64,000 bases of DNA from contig CM070874.1 of the NCBI GenBank assembly GCA_036365515.1, positions 25,167,862-25,231,861 of the forward strand, written 5' to 3'. This document shows, piece after piece, positions 33,888 through 44,879 of this stretch. The stretch is from Torymus aiolomorphi. Its lineage: Eukaryota; Arthropoda; Insecta; Hymenoptera; Torymidae. The notes below the pieces were generated by a model. It had not been told where the DNA came from, ran no database searches, and saw nothing but the letters and a program-made list of their open reading frames with translations. Made by a program: the position numbers and the translations under genes. Position 1 is the stretch's first letter; every line of letters starts with the position of its first letter.

Positions 33888-34528
33888 TACGTTGAGGGGG
33901 CCAACTGGCTGCGGTAAAACAGTATTTCTTAAAAAATTTCTGAAATACATTGACCGCTTGAGCGACACTCCCTTCGAGCGTATTATTTGTTATTACGATG
34001 AACGGCAATCGAGATACAGAGATCTGTGTAAAGACGTTTAATTTCGCGAAGGTCTACCGCAAAACACCGATTGGCTTAACGACCCAAAAACTAAGTTGAT
34101 CATGATCGACGACTTCATGCGCGAATCGTCCTTTGAAGGAGCCATAGTGAATCTCTTTACGAAAGGTAGTCATCACGACAACTTGAGCGTAATTTTTTTC
34201 ACTCAAAACATTTTCCATCAAGGCAAAGAGCAGCGTCACATATCTTTGAACGCTCAGTACATTATAATCTTTAGGAATTTGTGAGATCGTGCCCAGATAC
34301 GTAATCTTGCTAGAAAGTATATCCTAAAAATCCTCGATTTTTAGAAGAAGCATAACGGGACGCAACATCGCAAGCTTTTGGCTACCTCTTGTTGGATCTG
34401 AAGCAAACCACATCGGATAACTGCCGATTTCGAACGTGTATTTCCCCAGATAATGAGTACCAGTACGTTTATGTACCGCGAAAACAACTGATAGACAGTC
34501 AAAATCAAGTTCCAATCGTGACGTTGTA

Positions 34529-34873
34529 ATGAATACAAAAACGCGTTATCCTTTTGGTCGAGAAAAGGTTACAGTCTTGGCGGCATTGTACCATTTTAAC
34601 AAACAACAGCGAAAAACAGGTTTACATAAAACTGTCGCAATACTGGTTCCTCGTATTTGCGTGTGTGCTTTAAACGTATTGATAGATAACGTTCCGCTAA
34701 GTAAAGGTCACAAGGGTCGCCTGCGAAAGCACGCAAAAGTTCTGCGAAAGCTAGCATCACCGGATATCACTTTACAGCGGAGAAAAAACATTATAGTTCA
34801 ACGTGGCGGTTTTTTGCCTGCTCTGCTAGCACCTCTGATTGGCACGCTTCTTGCTAATCTCGTGAATAAATAA
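34529..34873 (+). CDS. Polinton small protein with RGGFL tail
   Basis: An intact 114-residue frame directly after the ATPase. The middle is basic (PLSKGHKGRLRKHAKVLRKL), and the end reads IIVQRGGFLPALL followed by an apolar stretch (LLAPLIGTLLANLVNK). This combination of a basic segment and a QRGGFL-plus-hydrophobic tail recurs in Polintons at this position. It probably acts in the particle or at membranes, but the function is unknown. The start Met at 34529 overlaps the decayed end of the ATPase. Whether it is still expressed is doubtful, since its neighbours are broken. Confidence 0.6.
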   Translation: MNTKTRYPFGREKVTVLAALYHFNKQQRKTGLHKTVAILVPRICVCALNVLIDNVPLSKGHKGRLRKHAKVLRKLASPDITLQRRKNIIVQRGGFLPALLAPLIGTLLANLVNK

Positions 34874-34901
34874 ATAAATACCACAAGAGTGTGTTGAAAG
34901 T

Positions 34902-35445
34902 TTGCAGACGACGCTTGGAAAAGATAAGATAAAGTCTGTGCCAACGCCTGGATCGATGACGAGTAGACTCGATGCTGAAATGAATGAAATATTAAACTCG
35001 CCAACATACAAAGACGAGCGTGAAAAGTGGATTCTCTACCGCCAAGTTTTACAGCGATATCTTCACTTTAAAGGAACCGAAGGAGGAGAATGTATAAAAA
35101 AGAACAAAAGAATGGCAGTGTCACCGACTCTAATACGGTGGACGATAATGAGCAGGAGGAGGAGGAGGAGGATGAGGAAACCGATGAGCGCATGAATGCA
35201 AACATTATCTATACCGTCCCGAAAAAGTACAAAGCGAAAGCCAAACAACTCGTGCGACGCTTGCGAGCTGGTGGTAAGGTAGTTTGGGATGTCAATGGAG
35301 CGGTAATAATAGATGGCACGATTGTGCCCGGAGCCAACATTGTCAACTTGGTGAATGACACAAAGATAGAAGAAGGAGCACTACGCCTGGGCATCTTCAG
35401 TTCGCTGTCGCACTTCGCCAACCGACTGTACCTCAAGAGTTTATA
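34902..35445 (+). pseudogene. Polinton conserved protein, frameshifted
   Basis: First part (34902 to about 35090) reads MNEILNSPTYKDEREKWILY, and a shift near 35090 leads to the second part (35090-35446) with an acidic run of glutamates, then KKYKAKAKQLVRRL, WDVNGAVIIDGTIVPGANIV and NLVNDTK. The two parts are the usual N- and C-terminal halves of a protein found next to the ATPase in insect and cnidarian Polintons. Function unknown; perhaps structural. Confidence 0.6.
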
Positions 35446-35624
35446 GGTAACAAATGTATTTGATACGAGGTTAGCAGACCCTCATCGACCAGTGAGCATT
35501 CAGAAAACAGTGTTTTTACGACCCCGCTTCGCGCTCCAACTTAGAGAATTCAGAGTAGCGGCGGCAGTGCCGGTGACGAAACGCACACTCGACTCTAGAG
35601 ACAAAGGCAAAAAATATTAGTACT

Positions 35625-36178
35625 ACAATGTCGCTGGTTCTTCTAGGAATTTATAGAAATGTAAACATCATAATAAGCGAGCTAAATAATTTAGACTGTA
35701 TAGAGGACCATTTCGAATTCAATGTCAAACCGGTGGTTACGTGGCAGTCTACAGAGTATGGACAAAGATAACTTGCTCTGAATTCAGTCACCAACTTTAT
35801 TTATCCAAGAAGTTGCGAAAAATTTTGGGGTTCGAAAGCACGAATAGTATTTTTCTGAAAGATGAAGAATCAGTAGTAGGTGATGGACCTGCTCATCACT
35901 CAAATGGCTTTCGACCATACTTATGATTTATAGTGATATTTGTGAACCTCACGTAACAGGTGACGTTCAATCGCGATTGTTGCTAGCAGTGTCGTTAAAT
36001 ATCGATGATTACACGTATGGTAGTACGAGAATCAAGAGTTTCTCCCCACCCATGTAGACACCTTTATTATTCAACTCATTTCAGACAATCGAAATAGATA
36101 TAAAGAACCACAGTGGTCGTCGGATCCTATTTGATGACGGTACTTTGACGGTGACACTTCATTTCAAGAAACTTGACT
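35625..36178 (+). pseudogene. Polinton putative minor structural protein
   Basis: Begins MSLVLLGIYRNVN at about 35628. Frames shift twice (near 35750 and 35925) and there is a stop near 36055. The pieces keep family order: a KLRKILGF step, IYSDICEPHVTGDVQSRLLL, then a C-terminal TIEIDIKNHSGRRILF and VTLHFKK near 36085-36170. Proteins with this ending lie before the major capsid gene in Polintons; a minor capsid (penton-like) role is plausible but I am not sure of it. Confidence 0.5.
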
Positions 36179-36199
36179 AGAGCTCATTTTAATACAGTG

Positions 36200-36909
36200 A
36201 TGGATCGTAACCAAGAATACTTCAACATGCAAGTTGACGGTGGATATAGTGGAGGGGAGATGTTTGGTGGGAGTCAACGGATTAATTGTAGGATCGAACG
36301 TATTTACGTCGGATCCCCCTACCAAAGGGGTCACGGCTGTATTGGTTCATTTCTGGCTGGAATTTTCCGTCGCATTCTCCCTCTTTTCACTGGTGGAGGC
36401 AAGACTATTGGGAAGGAGGCTGTGCGTACTGCTATGACGTACTGCTGGGAAGGAGGCTGTGCGTACTGGTCATTATAGCTGATGTTACGACGCGAAACAC
36501 ACCGTTCAAAGTGTCGATTCGCAAGTGCTTTAAAGAATCTGGCGAAGTTCTCAAACGAAAGGTAGAGGAGAAATTGGATAAACTAATGGAGGGGTCGGCA
36601 TATAAATTACCACGCTATGGCTTACCAGTTCAGTTGCGAATGAGTGCTGGCTATGATACAAATCACAAAGGTAAAAAGAAGAAAAGCAGCTCTAGAAAAA
36701 GGAAAACAAGAAAACGCAAGTCTAATAGTTCGAAAAAAGGCAAGGCTAAGAGAAAACAAACGCAACAAAAGAAAAAGAAGAAGAAGAAGAAGAGAACCAC
36801 GAGAGATATTTTTGGATGGATAAGATGGCTTTTTTACACACCCATTCGTGTGAGTGCCTCAAGTCGAAGTTGTTTCTGTTTGAAATTCTTCCTACTCGAA
36901 CAACGATAG
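36200..36909 (+). pseudogene. Polinton Lys-rich particle protein, frameshifted
   Basis: Starts MDRNQEYFNMQVDGG at 36200. After a shift it reads VGSPYQRGHGCIGSF and LAGIFRRILPLF (near 36310-36395), an amphipathic/apolar segment, then GKEAVRTAM. After a duplicated CTGGGAAGGAGGCTGTGCGT stretch (near 36410-36465) the frame continues in 36511-36909: FKESGEVLKRKVEEK, then a long Lys/Arg/Ser-rich tail of about 60 residues. The QRGHG..GSFL plus basic tail layout is typical of the Polinton protein just before the major capsid gene and recalls adenovirus core or pVI-like proteins by analogy only. Confidence 0.55.
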
Positions 36910-36924
36910 AAAATTCACACTGAG

Positions 36925-37305
36925 TACAATATAAACCAATATCGTCTTTAACTGATGACTCACCTCAGAATTTGTGTTACCTGGCAATGGTGAAGAATAT
37001 ATTGATCTTGCCCACACGATGCTTAGTCTGCGTGTAAGTCTACAAACTACAGGTACCCAAAGTCGGATCTGTCAATAATTTTATGCATTCTTTATTTAAT
37101 CACGTGGATTATTTTTTAATAAAAAATCTGTATCACCGCCAACAAACGCTTACACTTACAGAGCATATATTGAAACTATATTGAATTATGGACCTGATGC
37201 CAAAAATTTGCATTTGACCAGTGTGTTGTGGTACAACGATACCGCTGGAAAAATGGGCGACGGTCAAGATGCAAATGCAGGCCTTCTGCAACGTCCCAAA
37301 GGGTA
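36925..37305 (+). pseudogene. Polinton major capsid protein, 5' part
   Basis: N-terminal part of the double jelly-roll capsid protein of Polintons. It has SSLTDDSP, a frameshift, then LPGNGEEYIDLAHTMLSLRV near 36985-37045, a further stop and shift, VSPPTNAYTYRAYIETILNY near 37130-37190, and SVLWYNDTAGKM. It ends abruptly at 37305 at a TA, where the 8.4-kb element begins. The rest of the gene resumes at 45753 in the same orientation. Confidence 0.8.
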
Positions 37306-38430
37306 CCCCACGTTAAGATAGGCAAAATGCCACTGTTTATGAAAGAGAAAAATGACAGTGACTTCATATAAGTTTGGTAAAAAATAATTTTCTACGATTT
37401 TTCAGGGGACCTATCTCCCCTCCTTATACCAGTAAGGCCCAAAAACCGCATGTTTCGGTAATTATTTTTTTCTCCGGTTCCTTAACGTTAAAAATTTTGA
37501 GAAAAATATGAGAGTATAGCTTGTCAACAGTATTTTCTACCGATTTTTTTTTTTAGCTTTAGGCGCATTCAATATCTAACCTAATCAAATTAAAAAACAA
37601 TTAAAATTCATTTTTTCTTAATTTATTTTATATCTATAGGACTAACTACACAGGAAAATTGTATATTTTAATGTTTTCATTGTACTAGAGATTTTTCAGA
37701 ATTTTCGGAAAGGTGGGCCGTACTCAAAAATGCGAAAACTCCTATTTTTAGCTTTTTTGGGCCTTTTATGGGCCCTACATGATTGGGAGTGCCTTAACTG
37801 ACTCTTAAATAAATAGATCTATTACTTTCGGAAATACGCAACGGAAACACCCTACTTTTTCTATAAAAATGCGTATTATTTGTCATTTTCTTGATTTTTG
37901 GTTGTTTAATAGGTTTAAAACTTCTTTAATCAATATTTTATGCATGTACATATTATATATTACTAATAAAGTCGAAGTGTAGAGGCACTATAACCATGAT
38001 TATACTCGATTATATCAGGTTACAATCATAATCATAAAGTGTAGTAAATAATACAATCATGTAGTTATGAAAATCATGTAGTTATGAACATAGAATGAAT
38101 ATAGGTCTTTTAACGCGCCACCTGTAAACATCGTGCGGTGGGCCCATAAGAACTCTCCAGCAATCCGTATGCCCACCGCAAGGTATTTAACAGATGGCGC
38201 ACTAAAACGTGCGATCGCCAATTGACAACACATTCGGAACAGCACGGAACGGAACAGTACGAAAAATATGGAGAAAGAGCCCAATGTATACATCTGTTCC
38301 TAATATATATAGATATAGTAACCCATGTTATTGTTTACATCTATGTCTCAATGCATCTGTAATTCAGAGCTAATGTGGAGCTTTGTTAATTAAATTAGAG
38401 AACATTTCGCACAAGATATATCATAATAAT

Positions 38431-38641
38431 ATGGGTCTGAAGTTTGCATCGTTGGAATTCAACGAAATAATTTTTTACAATTAATTAAAGTTACTTTTGG
38501 CAGTTTTGGCAGTAAAAATTTTTATCTAAACCATTGTCATGAAGTTATTTTACACTAGAAAATACTAAATCTTCACACGAAATTAAAATTAATCAATATA
38601 ACTTCGAAGTAAAATGAATTTTTTTTAATTTCGTTGCAGTC
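38431..38641. mobile_element. hAT-type MITE, copy 3, right end lost
   Basis: Starts ATGGGTCTGAAGTTTGCATC, the right-end version of copies 1 and 2, so it is in opposite orientation. It follows the family to TTTCGTTGCAGTC at about 38641 and then loses the last ~20 bp of the terminal repeat where a CGGGCT word array begins. No target duplication can be seen. Confidence 0.8.
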
Positions 38642-38707
38642 CGGGCTGCATAAACAAAATCGGGCTCAATAAACCCCTATGTATAAAAAAACGGGCTTTA
38701 TAAACCC
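38642..38707. other. Word array F (CGGGCT..ATAAAC, three copies)
   Basis: CGGGCTGCATAAAC at 38642, CGGGCTCAATAAAC at 38661 and CGGGCTTTATAAAC at 38692, followed by a (TA/TG)n tract at 38715-38824. This resembles the array-then-(TA)n end of the word-array units, but no core or inverted word is visible on its left, where the truncated MITE lies. Confidence 0.4.
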
Positions 38708-38714
38708 CTTTCGA

Positions 38715-38752
38715 GAAATGTATAATATATATGTGTATATATATGTGTGTGT

Positions 38753-38807
<55 letters not shown>

Positions 38808-38824
38808 CATATACACATATATAT
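38715..38824. repeat. (TA)n/(TG)n microsatellite
   Basis: Alternating TATA and TGTG tracts. It bounds unit B on its left. Confidence 0.9.
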
Positions 38825-38834
38825 AACTTAGTAC

Positions 38835-39169
38835 ACCGCTACCTTCCAGGACACCTACAGGTTTTCTGCAATAGAAGTAGGTATAAAACTTTAAACAGTA
38901 TATAAGTGAAAAGAAATAATATCCCTCAGGGTGTTGTCTAACACCACGACGCCTGCGACGCCTCCTTTCAGTTCCGCAGTATTTTACGTTGATTTCGGAA
39001 AAATTTTACGGAAAAAAACGTTGTGAAAGAAACCCTAAATGTCCTGAATAATACAAAAATGTCCTGAAAGGTAGCGGTAAACATATTCCTAATTCAGTAC
39101 AGTCCTGAAAACATGCAAATGTCCTGAAACATAGCGGTAAACCAATGAAAAGTCCTGAAACATAGCGGT
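38835..39169 (+). other. Word-array unit B
   Basis: Inverted word ACCGCTACCTTCCAGGACA at 38835-38853. Core AAAGAAATAATATCCCT near 38910, followed by CACCACGACGCCTGCGACG. Then direct copies: a short TGTCCTGAA at 39040, TGTCCTGAAAGGTAGCGGT at 39060-39078, AGTCCTGAAAACATG at 39101, TGTCCTGAAACATAGCGGT at 39120-39138 and AGTCCTGAAACATAGCGGT at 39151-39169. The complement of the inverted word matches 39060-39078 at 18 of 19 positions. The word has nothing in common with that of unit A. TA tracts bound both ends. Confidence 0.6.
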
Positions 39170-39204
39170 GAACAGAAATATATATATAAATATATGAAAC
39201 GCTA

Positions 39205-39303
39205 GTAATGCAGACACTTTCCGGAATTGAAATAGACTTATGCAGACAGAGACCGACTTATGCAGACGTCAGCATAAATAGAGAGATTATTTCTTTAGTC
39301 ACG
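39205..39303 (-). other. Word-array unit E, minus strand, no inverted word found
   Basis: Core complement ATTATTTCTTTAGTCACGC at 39285-39303. On the plus strand the word GACTTATGCAGAC occurs twice (39236-39248 and 39257-39269) with a diverged copy AGTAATGCAGACAC near 39214. I do not find the inverted partner beyond 39303, so this unit lacks one part of the pattern. Confidence 0.4.
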
Positions 39304-40299
39304 CAAGACTTGTGTTCATTGCGTTATTTTTATTCCACAAATTTCTTTTCTAAAATTTGACAAAATAACAAAGAAATTCCTTCTTGAATCATTCAAATAG
39401 ATCAAAAAACGAGCCGCACAGAATTTTTCGAAAATAGCTGTCTCAATATTGGATATGGGGAGCTAATATCGGGGCTTTCTCACTTTTTTTATATGTACTT
39501 TCACAGGAGAAATCAGCGAGGAAAACAATTGATCCCCTGCAACCGGTTATGACCAAAAAGTACAAGAACGGCCCATATACATACACGGTGACCCATTTTC
39601 GCCGCACCCGGATTTCTCGGAACCTAAGCCAGATAGAGAAAAATGGTTCAGACAAAAGTTATAGGGGACAAAGGGGGCCACATAATGGCGCTAACGTCTT
39701 TGACCTTGAACTTGACATTTGAGGTTATTTCAAGGTCAAAGTGGTTTTTTCATATGGAAACACCTAGTTTTGACCCCGGATTCGGAAAGAGCGGGAAATT
39801 TTACGTTCAAAATCATATTGAGAAATTTTTTCCAAGGTCATTTCAAGGTCAAATCTAGGTCAAACTCAGAAAAGTCCGTTTAAAATTGTTCTTTCCATGA
39901 ACCGCAGGCTAAGCTGGTTCAAATTGATCGTAGGCTTAATAGAGGAATCCACACACCCAAAACCCACACACCCCAAACCCAAAACTTACACATCCTAGTA
40001 AACAAAACTCAAACACGCACATCCTAACCCCATACACTTCATGCCCTCACATGTTACACGCCGGTCCCACAACCATACCCCACACCCCCCAGTCCCACAC
40101 ATCCCTACCCCACGTATGCTAATCCCATACGCCCCAAACCCACACATCGTGAACACTGAAAAATTTTTCTCAAGGGCAAAATGATTTATTAACGGAAACT
40201 TTAAGATCGTTAAAGCTTCTGTTATAAATGTATTAACCTTACTTTTTGCGCTACACAGAAACAACGACGTGGACGTAGTAAGGATTGTTTCCTTTGGGG

Positions 40300-40380
40300 T
40301 GCTTGATAATAGTGAGTCCCCTTGCCTCTCACTGTTCGGGATACTTGATTATAGTGAGTCTCCTCGCCTCTCACTAATGT
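40300..40380. repeat. ~48-bp tandem repeats, left arm
   Basis: Two units of GAGTC(C/T)CCT.GCCTCTCACT plus a TGCTTGATTATAGT-like part. The right arm has three units in inverted orientation at about 42222-42345 (GAGAGGCGAGGGGACTCACT...). Confidence 0.75.
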
Positions 40381-40394
40381 AAATAAATTTTTAT

Positions 40395-41435
40395 TTAACC
40401 TCGAAGCAAGTGTTTGAAATGGCGACTATTTGCTTCAAGGCACATAGTCAAACGCCTTTGAAAATGGCGAACTGTGTTTTGCAAAGTTTGTCTCGGAATG
40501 GCAGCGCATGCTCGACAAATCCTATCCTGCATATCTGCTCTTGTAGTCGGTTTTTGCTCAAAAATGTGGTGATGTAAGATCGGGTGAGCAAACAGGCCAG
40601 TTAACCGGACCTCCTCGACCAATACATCTGTTACCATACTGCATTGCATCATTCAAAAAAGCCCTTACAATTCGAGCGAAATGTGGTGCTGCGCCGTCCT
40701 GCTGGAGCCACATTCTTCGTCGCGTTTCTAAATCAACATCTTCCATCGATCCAGGTAGTTCATCTCTTATAAGCGTCAAATAGGTATGTTGATTTACATT
40801 TGCTTCAGAAAAATAAGGGCCAATTAAATATCCATTGATAATCCCGCACCATACCATAATACTCCAACTTCTTGGATGGTTTACAGTTCTGACCCAATGA
40901 GGATTCACATCAGATCAATAATGGCAATTATGCCTACTCAGTTCCCCATCATTTTGAAATTGTGCTTCATCAGATAAAAAAAAAACAAAGTTAAAAAAGT
41001 CTGGATCATTTTCTATCATTTGTAAAGCCCATTGCCAAACACAACACGCTGTTGGAAATGCTGAAACTGTAGCTCTTGAACCAAAGTAATATGATACGCG
41101 TGATGTTGAAGCACCTTCATAATTCTTAAAAAGGTATTTCTTGGTATACCAATTTCCCTTTCGACTCGACGAGCGCTAATGTGTGGGTCAAGATGAATTA
41201 TTGCAAGGATAGTTACAACTCGATTATCATTTTCATCATACTCATGGCGCCTACGTTGGCGAACCATGTGTCCACCACGAGCTCTTTGAGTCAAACGTCT
41301 GATAGCTCTATCGTCAGGATGTCGTCTGTCAGGATAGCGTTCAGCATAAAGTCTTGCCGCACCACGATAACTATTTTGGCTTGCTCCTAAAACCAAAATC
41401 ATATCAACGATCTCGTTGGGCGGGTAGTCAGCCAT
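40395..41435 (-). pseudogene. Tc1/mariner-superfamily transposase, broken
   Basis: Reads from 41435: a helix-turn-helix start MADYPPNEIVDMILVLG, SYRGAARLYAERYPDRR, a second helical DNA-binding part (HLDPHISARRVEREIGIPRN), then a shift near 41020. The first catalytic Asp is in a LSDEAQF-like step near 40965-40985. The next part (40558-40908) has SWSIMVWCGIINGYLIGPYF and the second Asp in WLQQDGAAPHF, then GRGGPVNWPVCSPDL. The third catalytic position and the LWGYLK step are lost in a deletion near 40560, after which the C-terminus PTTRADMQDRI..HLLRG follows in another frame. It resembles mariner-like transposases common in Hymenoptera. Confidence 0.85.
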
Positions 41436-41924
41436 TTCAGAGCCAGCTATTAATTACTATTAAATTTAAATAGTAAAATGGTATCAAAAATATTAATAAT
41501 TATAAAGCTCGTCAGCACACGATCGCGCCTAAAAAGGAAAAACGTTGGAAAATTACGGCAACTTTAATTGGCTAACTGTAATTGCCATAAATACTTCGTT
41601 TGTCACACTTTTGTAATTTTAAATTTTAAAATAAAATAATCGTTAAAAAATTAAAGGTATTCAATTAAATAAAGCATTATTTCTTATTTTAATTGCAAAT
41701 AAAACTAAAACTTCCTTTTATTTTTTTGTTTTCTGTAAATAATGTTAATTAGTAGCGTTCGAATTTCAGAAATACTAATTTTGATAATGTAATCATTAAA
41801 AACACATCTACGAAAAAAATAGGTTCCGTTAATGGTTCTTTTAAATTTGTTTTTCAGGTTCTAGCAGGATAGTGGAACACCACGTTTCACGCTCATAATA
41901 ACAGTATTTTTTAATAAACACTTT

Positions 41925-42197
41925 AGTATTAGATGGATTGGTTGAGGAGGTCCGGTGAAATGGCTTGCTTTTTCATCTCGTACTTCACCATCAGACTTTT
42001 GTTAATGGGGGTATTTGAAAAATGCTATTTTTGAGCAACAACCCACTACAAGAGCAGATATGCAGGATAGAATTCGTCGAGCATGCGCTGCCATTCCGAG
42101 ACAAACATTGGAGAACGCAGTTCGCCATTTTCGAAGGCGTTTGACTATGTGCCTTGAAGAAAATGGTCGTAGTTTCGAACACTTGCTTCGAGGTTAA
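41925..42197 (+). pseudogene. Inverted 3' fragment of the same transposase
   Basis: On the plus strand, stops and shifts precede an open end (42015-42197) reading EQQPTTRADMQDRIRRACAA to HLLRG. It keeps part of the region deleted in the minus-strand copy (around SDFC..WG..KN near 41990-42030), so the two copies have decayed independently. It is part of the right inverted arm. Confidence 0.8.
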
Positions 42198-43046
42198 ATA
42201 AAAATTTATTTACATTACTGAGAGGCGAGGGGACTCACTATGATCAAGCACCCCGAACAGTGAGAGACAAGGGGACTCACTATAATCAAGCACCCCGAAC
42301 AGTGAGAGGCAAGGGGACTCACTTTAATTAAGCACCCCAAAGGAAACAATCCTTACGACGTCCACGTCGTTGTTTCTGGATAGCGTAAAAAGTAAGGTTA
42401 ATACATTTATAACAGAAGCATCAACGATCTTAAAGTTTCCGTTAAAAAATCATTTTGCCCTTGAGAAAAATTTTTCAGGATTCAGGATGTGTGGATTTGG
42501 GGTGTATGGGATTAGCATGCGTGGGGTAGGGATGTATGGGACTGGGGAGTGTGAGGTATGGTTGTGAGACCGGGATGTAACAGTTCAGCATGTGAGGGCA
42601 TGAAGTGTATTGGGTTAGGCTGTGCGAGTTTCAGTTTTGTTTACTAGGATGTGCAAGTTTTGGGTCTGTGGATTCCTCTATTAAGCCTACGATCAATTTG
42701 AACCTGTGGTTCATGGAAAAAAACGATTTTAAACGGACTTTTCTGAGTTTGACCTAGATTTGACCTTGAAATGACCTTGGAAAAAATTTCTCAATATGAT
42801 TTTGAACGTAAAATTTGCCGCTCTTTCCGAATCCGGGGTCAAAACTAGGTATTTCCATATGAAAAAACCACTTTGACCTTGAAATAACCTCAAAGGTCAA
42901 CTCCAAAGTCAAATACGTTAGCGCCATTATGTGGCCCCCTTTGTCCCCTATAACTTTTGTCTGAATCATTTTTCTCTATCTGGCTTAGGTTCCGAGAAAT
43001 CCGGGTGCGGCGATTAAAATGGGGCACCGTATATATATATATATAT

Positions 43047-44595
43047 GGGAGCGTCCAGCAGAAACGGGCCACCGAGCGCGCGCGGTGCCTTTTTTCGCGT
43101 AAAAGGCGCTCTGTTTAACTCGTTCATAATCGTATGCTGCGTCTTTGGAAAAAAAACCAAGGACCTATATCGATAGATTTTTTCCTGCTCTTTCCAATGG
43201 TGCCATTGTTTTTATTGCGAAACGGTTTCTTCCGGACGAAAACTCGAGTTGAAAATTGAAAGCCATTTTTCTCAAAGTATATCATGTTTTTTTTTCAAAA
43301 TAAACTACACCATTGGAAAGTACAACTCTTAAGCTTCAAAACCCTATCTTGGAGAAGTTGGAGAAATAAAGGGTTTAAAAGTAACAACATGAAAAAGACA
43401 GCGCTGTGGGTCCGCGCGAGCCCCTCGCGCCCGTGCGTACGGCATGTTTAAGTGCACGCTCTATTCAATTCGCTAATAATCGTGTACCAAGTCTCTGAAA
43501 AAAGAACTAAGGACATATATACATAGATTTTTTCCTGCTCTTTCCAATGGTGCTATTATTTTTATTCCGAAATGATTCCGGAAGGTAATATTGTTATGCC
43601 AGATTAAGCAATCTATAAGGTTATTTTAAATTTCTGTTTCACTGCTTTCAGTGCGTTCATGGATATTTTTATGTTTAATATATAATGTTTTTCAAATTTT
43701 GTTATATAAATGAACAAAGTTCATTGTAATATTATACTAACTGTTACAACTAGATCCACGAAATTATGTCCAGGCATTGGCATTGTAAGTTACAAAACAT
43801 TTTATATTTACAAAAACGAAAGGGCGAAATAGCACATCGCGTGTATTAATCCGCCCTTGAGCATAGCGTAAAAAGTTCGGGCAGCCGCTGTCTTTTTGAT
43901 CTTAATATTTTTGAACTTTTCATGTTTCAACTTAAAAATATAATATTTTATAGTTTAAGACTTGTACTTTTGAAGAATATAATTCATTTTGAAGAAAAGA
44001 CTGATATTTTATTGAAAAAATAGAGTTTAACATTCAAATGGAATTTTCAACTAGAAGGAAGCATTTCGGAATAAAAATAATAGCACCATTGGAAAGAGCA
44101 GGAAAAAATCTATCGATATGTGTCCTTAGTTCTTTTTTCAGAGACTTGGTATACGATTATTAGCGAATTGAATAGAGCGTGCACTTAAACGTGCCGTACA
44201 CACGGGCGCGAGGGGCTCGCGCGGACCCTCGGCGCTGTCTTTTTCATGTTGTTACTGTTAAACCCTTTATTTCTCCAACTTCTCCAAGATAGGGTTTTGA
44301 AGCTTAAGAGTTGTACTTTCCGATGGTGTAGTTTATTTTGAAAAAAAAAAAAAAAACATGATATACTTTGAGAAAAATGGCTTTCAATATTCAACTCAAG
44401 TTTTCGTCCGGAAGAACGCGTTTCGCAATAAAAACAATGGCGCAATTGGAAAGAGCAGAAAAAAATCTATCGATACAGGTCCTTGGTTTTTTTTCAAAGA
44501 CGCAGCATACGATTACGAGCGAGTTAAACAGAGCGCCTTTTACGCTAAAAAAGGCACCGCGCGCGCTCGGTGGCCCGTTTCTGCTGGACGCTCCC
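43047..44595. mobile_element. 1.5-kb foldback element
   Basis: Left end GGGAGCGTCCAGCAGAAAC at 43047, right end its complement at 44595. The arms are about 43047-43582 and 44055-44595 with a loop of about 470 bp. Each arm is itself two diverged direct repeats about 350 bp apart, both ending in CCTGCTCTTTCCAATGGTG. (TA)n tracts lie immediately outside both ends. Short frames inside are artefacts. Confidence 0.85.
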
Positions 44596-44615
44596 ATATA
44601 TATGTAGGTGAACCG

Positions 44616-44800
44616 TTTTGACGAGCTATAGTTTTTTCAGCCAGAGTCTCCTATGCTTGACTAAAGAAATAATATCCCTCTCTGGGGCTGAGGTATTAAT
44701 AAACCTAGCCATAAGTGTTCTCCGGTATCTTTGCTGTTATGACGAGCTCGTCAAAAGCGTCACAAACTCGTCAATTATATAATCGCCAAAAGCGGCGTTT
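44616..44800 (+). other. Word-array unit C
   Basis: Inverted word TTTTGACGAGCT at 44616-44627, core TTGACTAAAGAAATAATATCC near 44658-44678 (given here in part as ACTAAAGAAATAAT), then direct word copies: AGCTCGTCAAAA at 44745-44756 (complement of the inverted word, 12 of 12 bases), ACTCGTCAA at 44766 and a diverged TCGCCAAAAGCG at 44783. A TA-rich tract follows at 44804-44824 and one precedes at 44594-44602. Confidence 0.55.
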
Positions 44801-44879
44801 CATATAAATATATTTATATATATGTTACATATAAATAAGTTTTAATTTTTCAGATAAAACCCATTTAAGAACGTATTAT

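Larger units (their letters stand above)
32500..34320 (+). pseudogene. Polinton packaging ATPase (FtsK/HerA-like), split
   Basis: Polintons encode an A32-like ATPase thought to pump DNA into capsids. The N-terminal end (about 32500-32593) is cut by a 1294-bp mariner at 32594-33887. Across the duplicated TA the reading frame resumes and leads straight into the Walker A motif GPTGCGKT at 33898-33921. A stop at 34039 follows ICYYDERQSRYRDL. Walker B is KLIMIDDFM near 34093-34119. A Gln-containing sensor segment FFTQNIFHQGK follows near 34196-34228. A second stop lies at 34282, then a frameshift near 34320, and the C-terminal part continues out of frame to about 34520. Order, motif spacing and the capsid genes downstream support the assignment. 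Confidence 0.85.
39585..43030 (-). mobile_element. Tc1/mariner element with ~1-kb inverted repeats
   Basis: Left end ACGGTGACCCATTTT at 39585; the right end, complement ACGGTGCCCCATTTT, at 43030. The arms (about 39585-40640 and 41925-43030) are homologous for most of their length, including the 3' end of the transposase gene and the roughly 48-bp tandem repeats. A full but broken transposase lies on the minus strand; the right arm carries only its 3' fragment on the plus strand. Confidence 0.8.
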
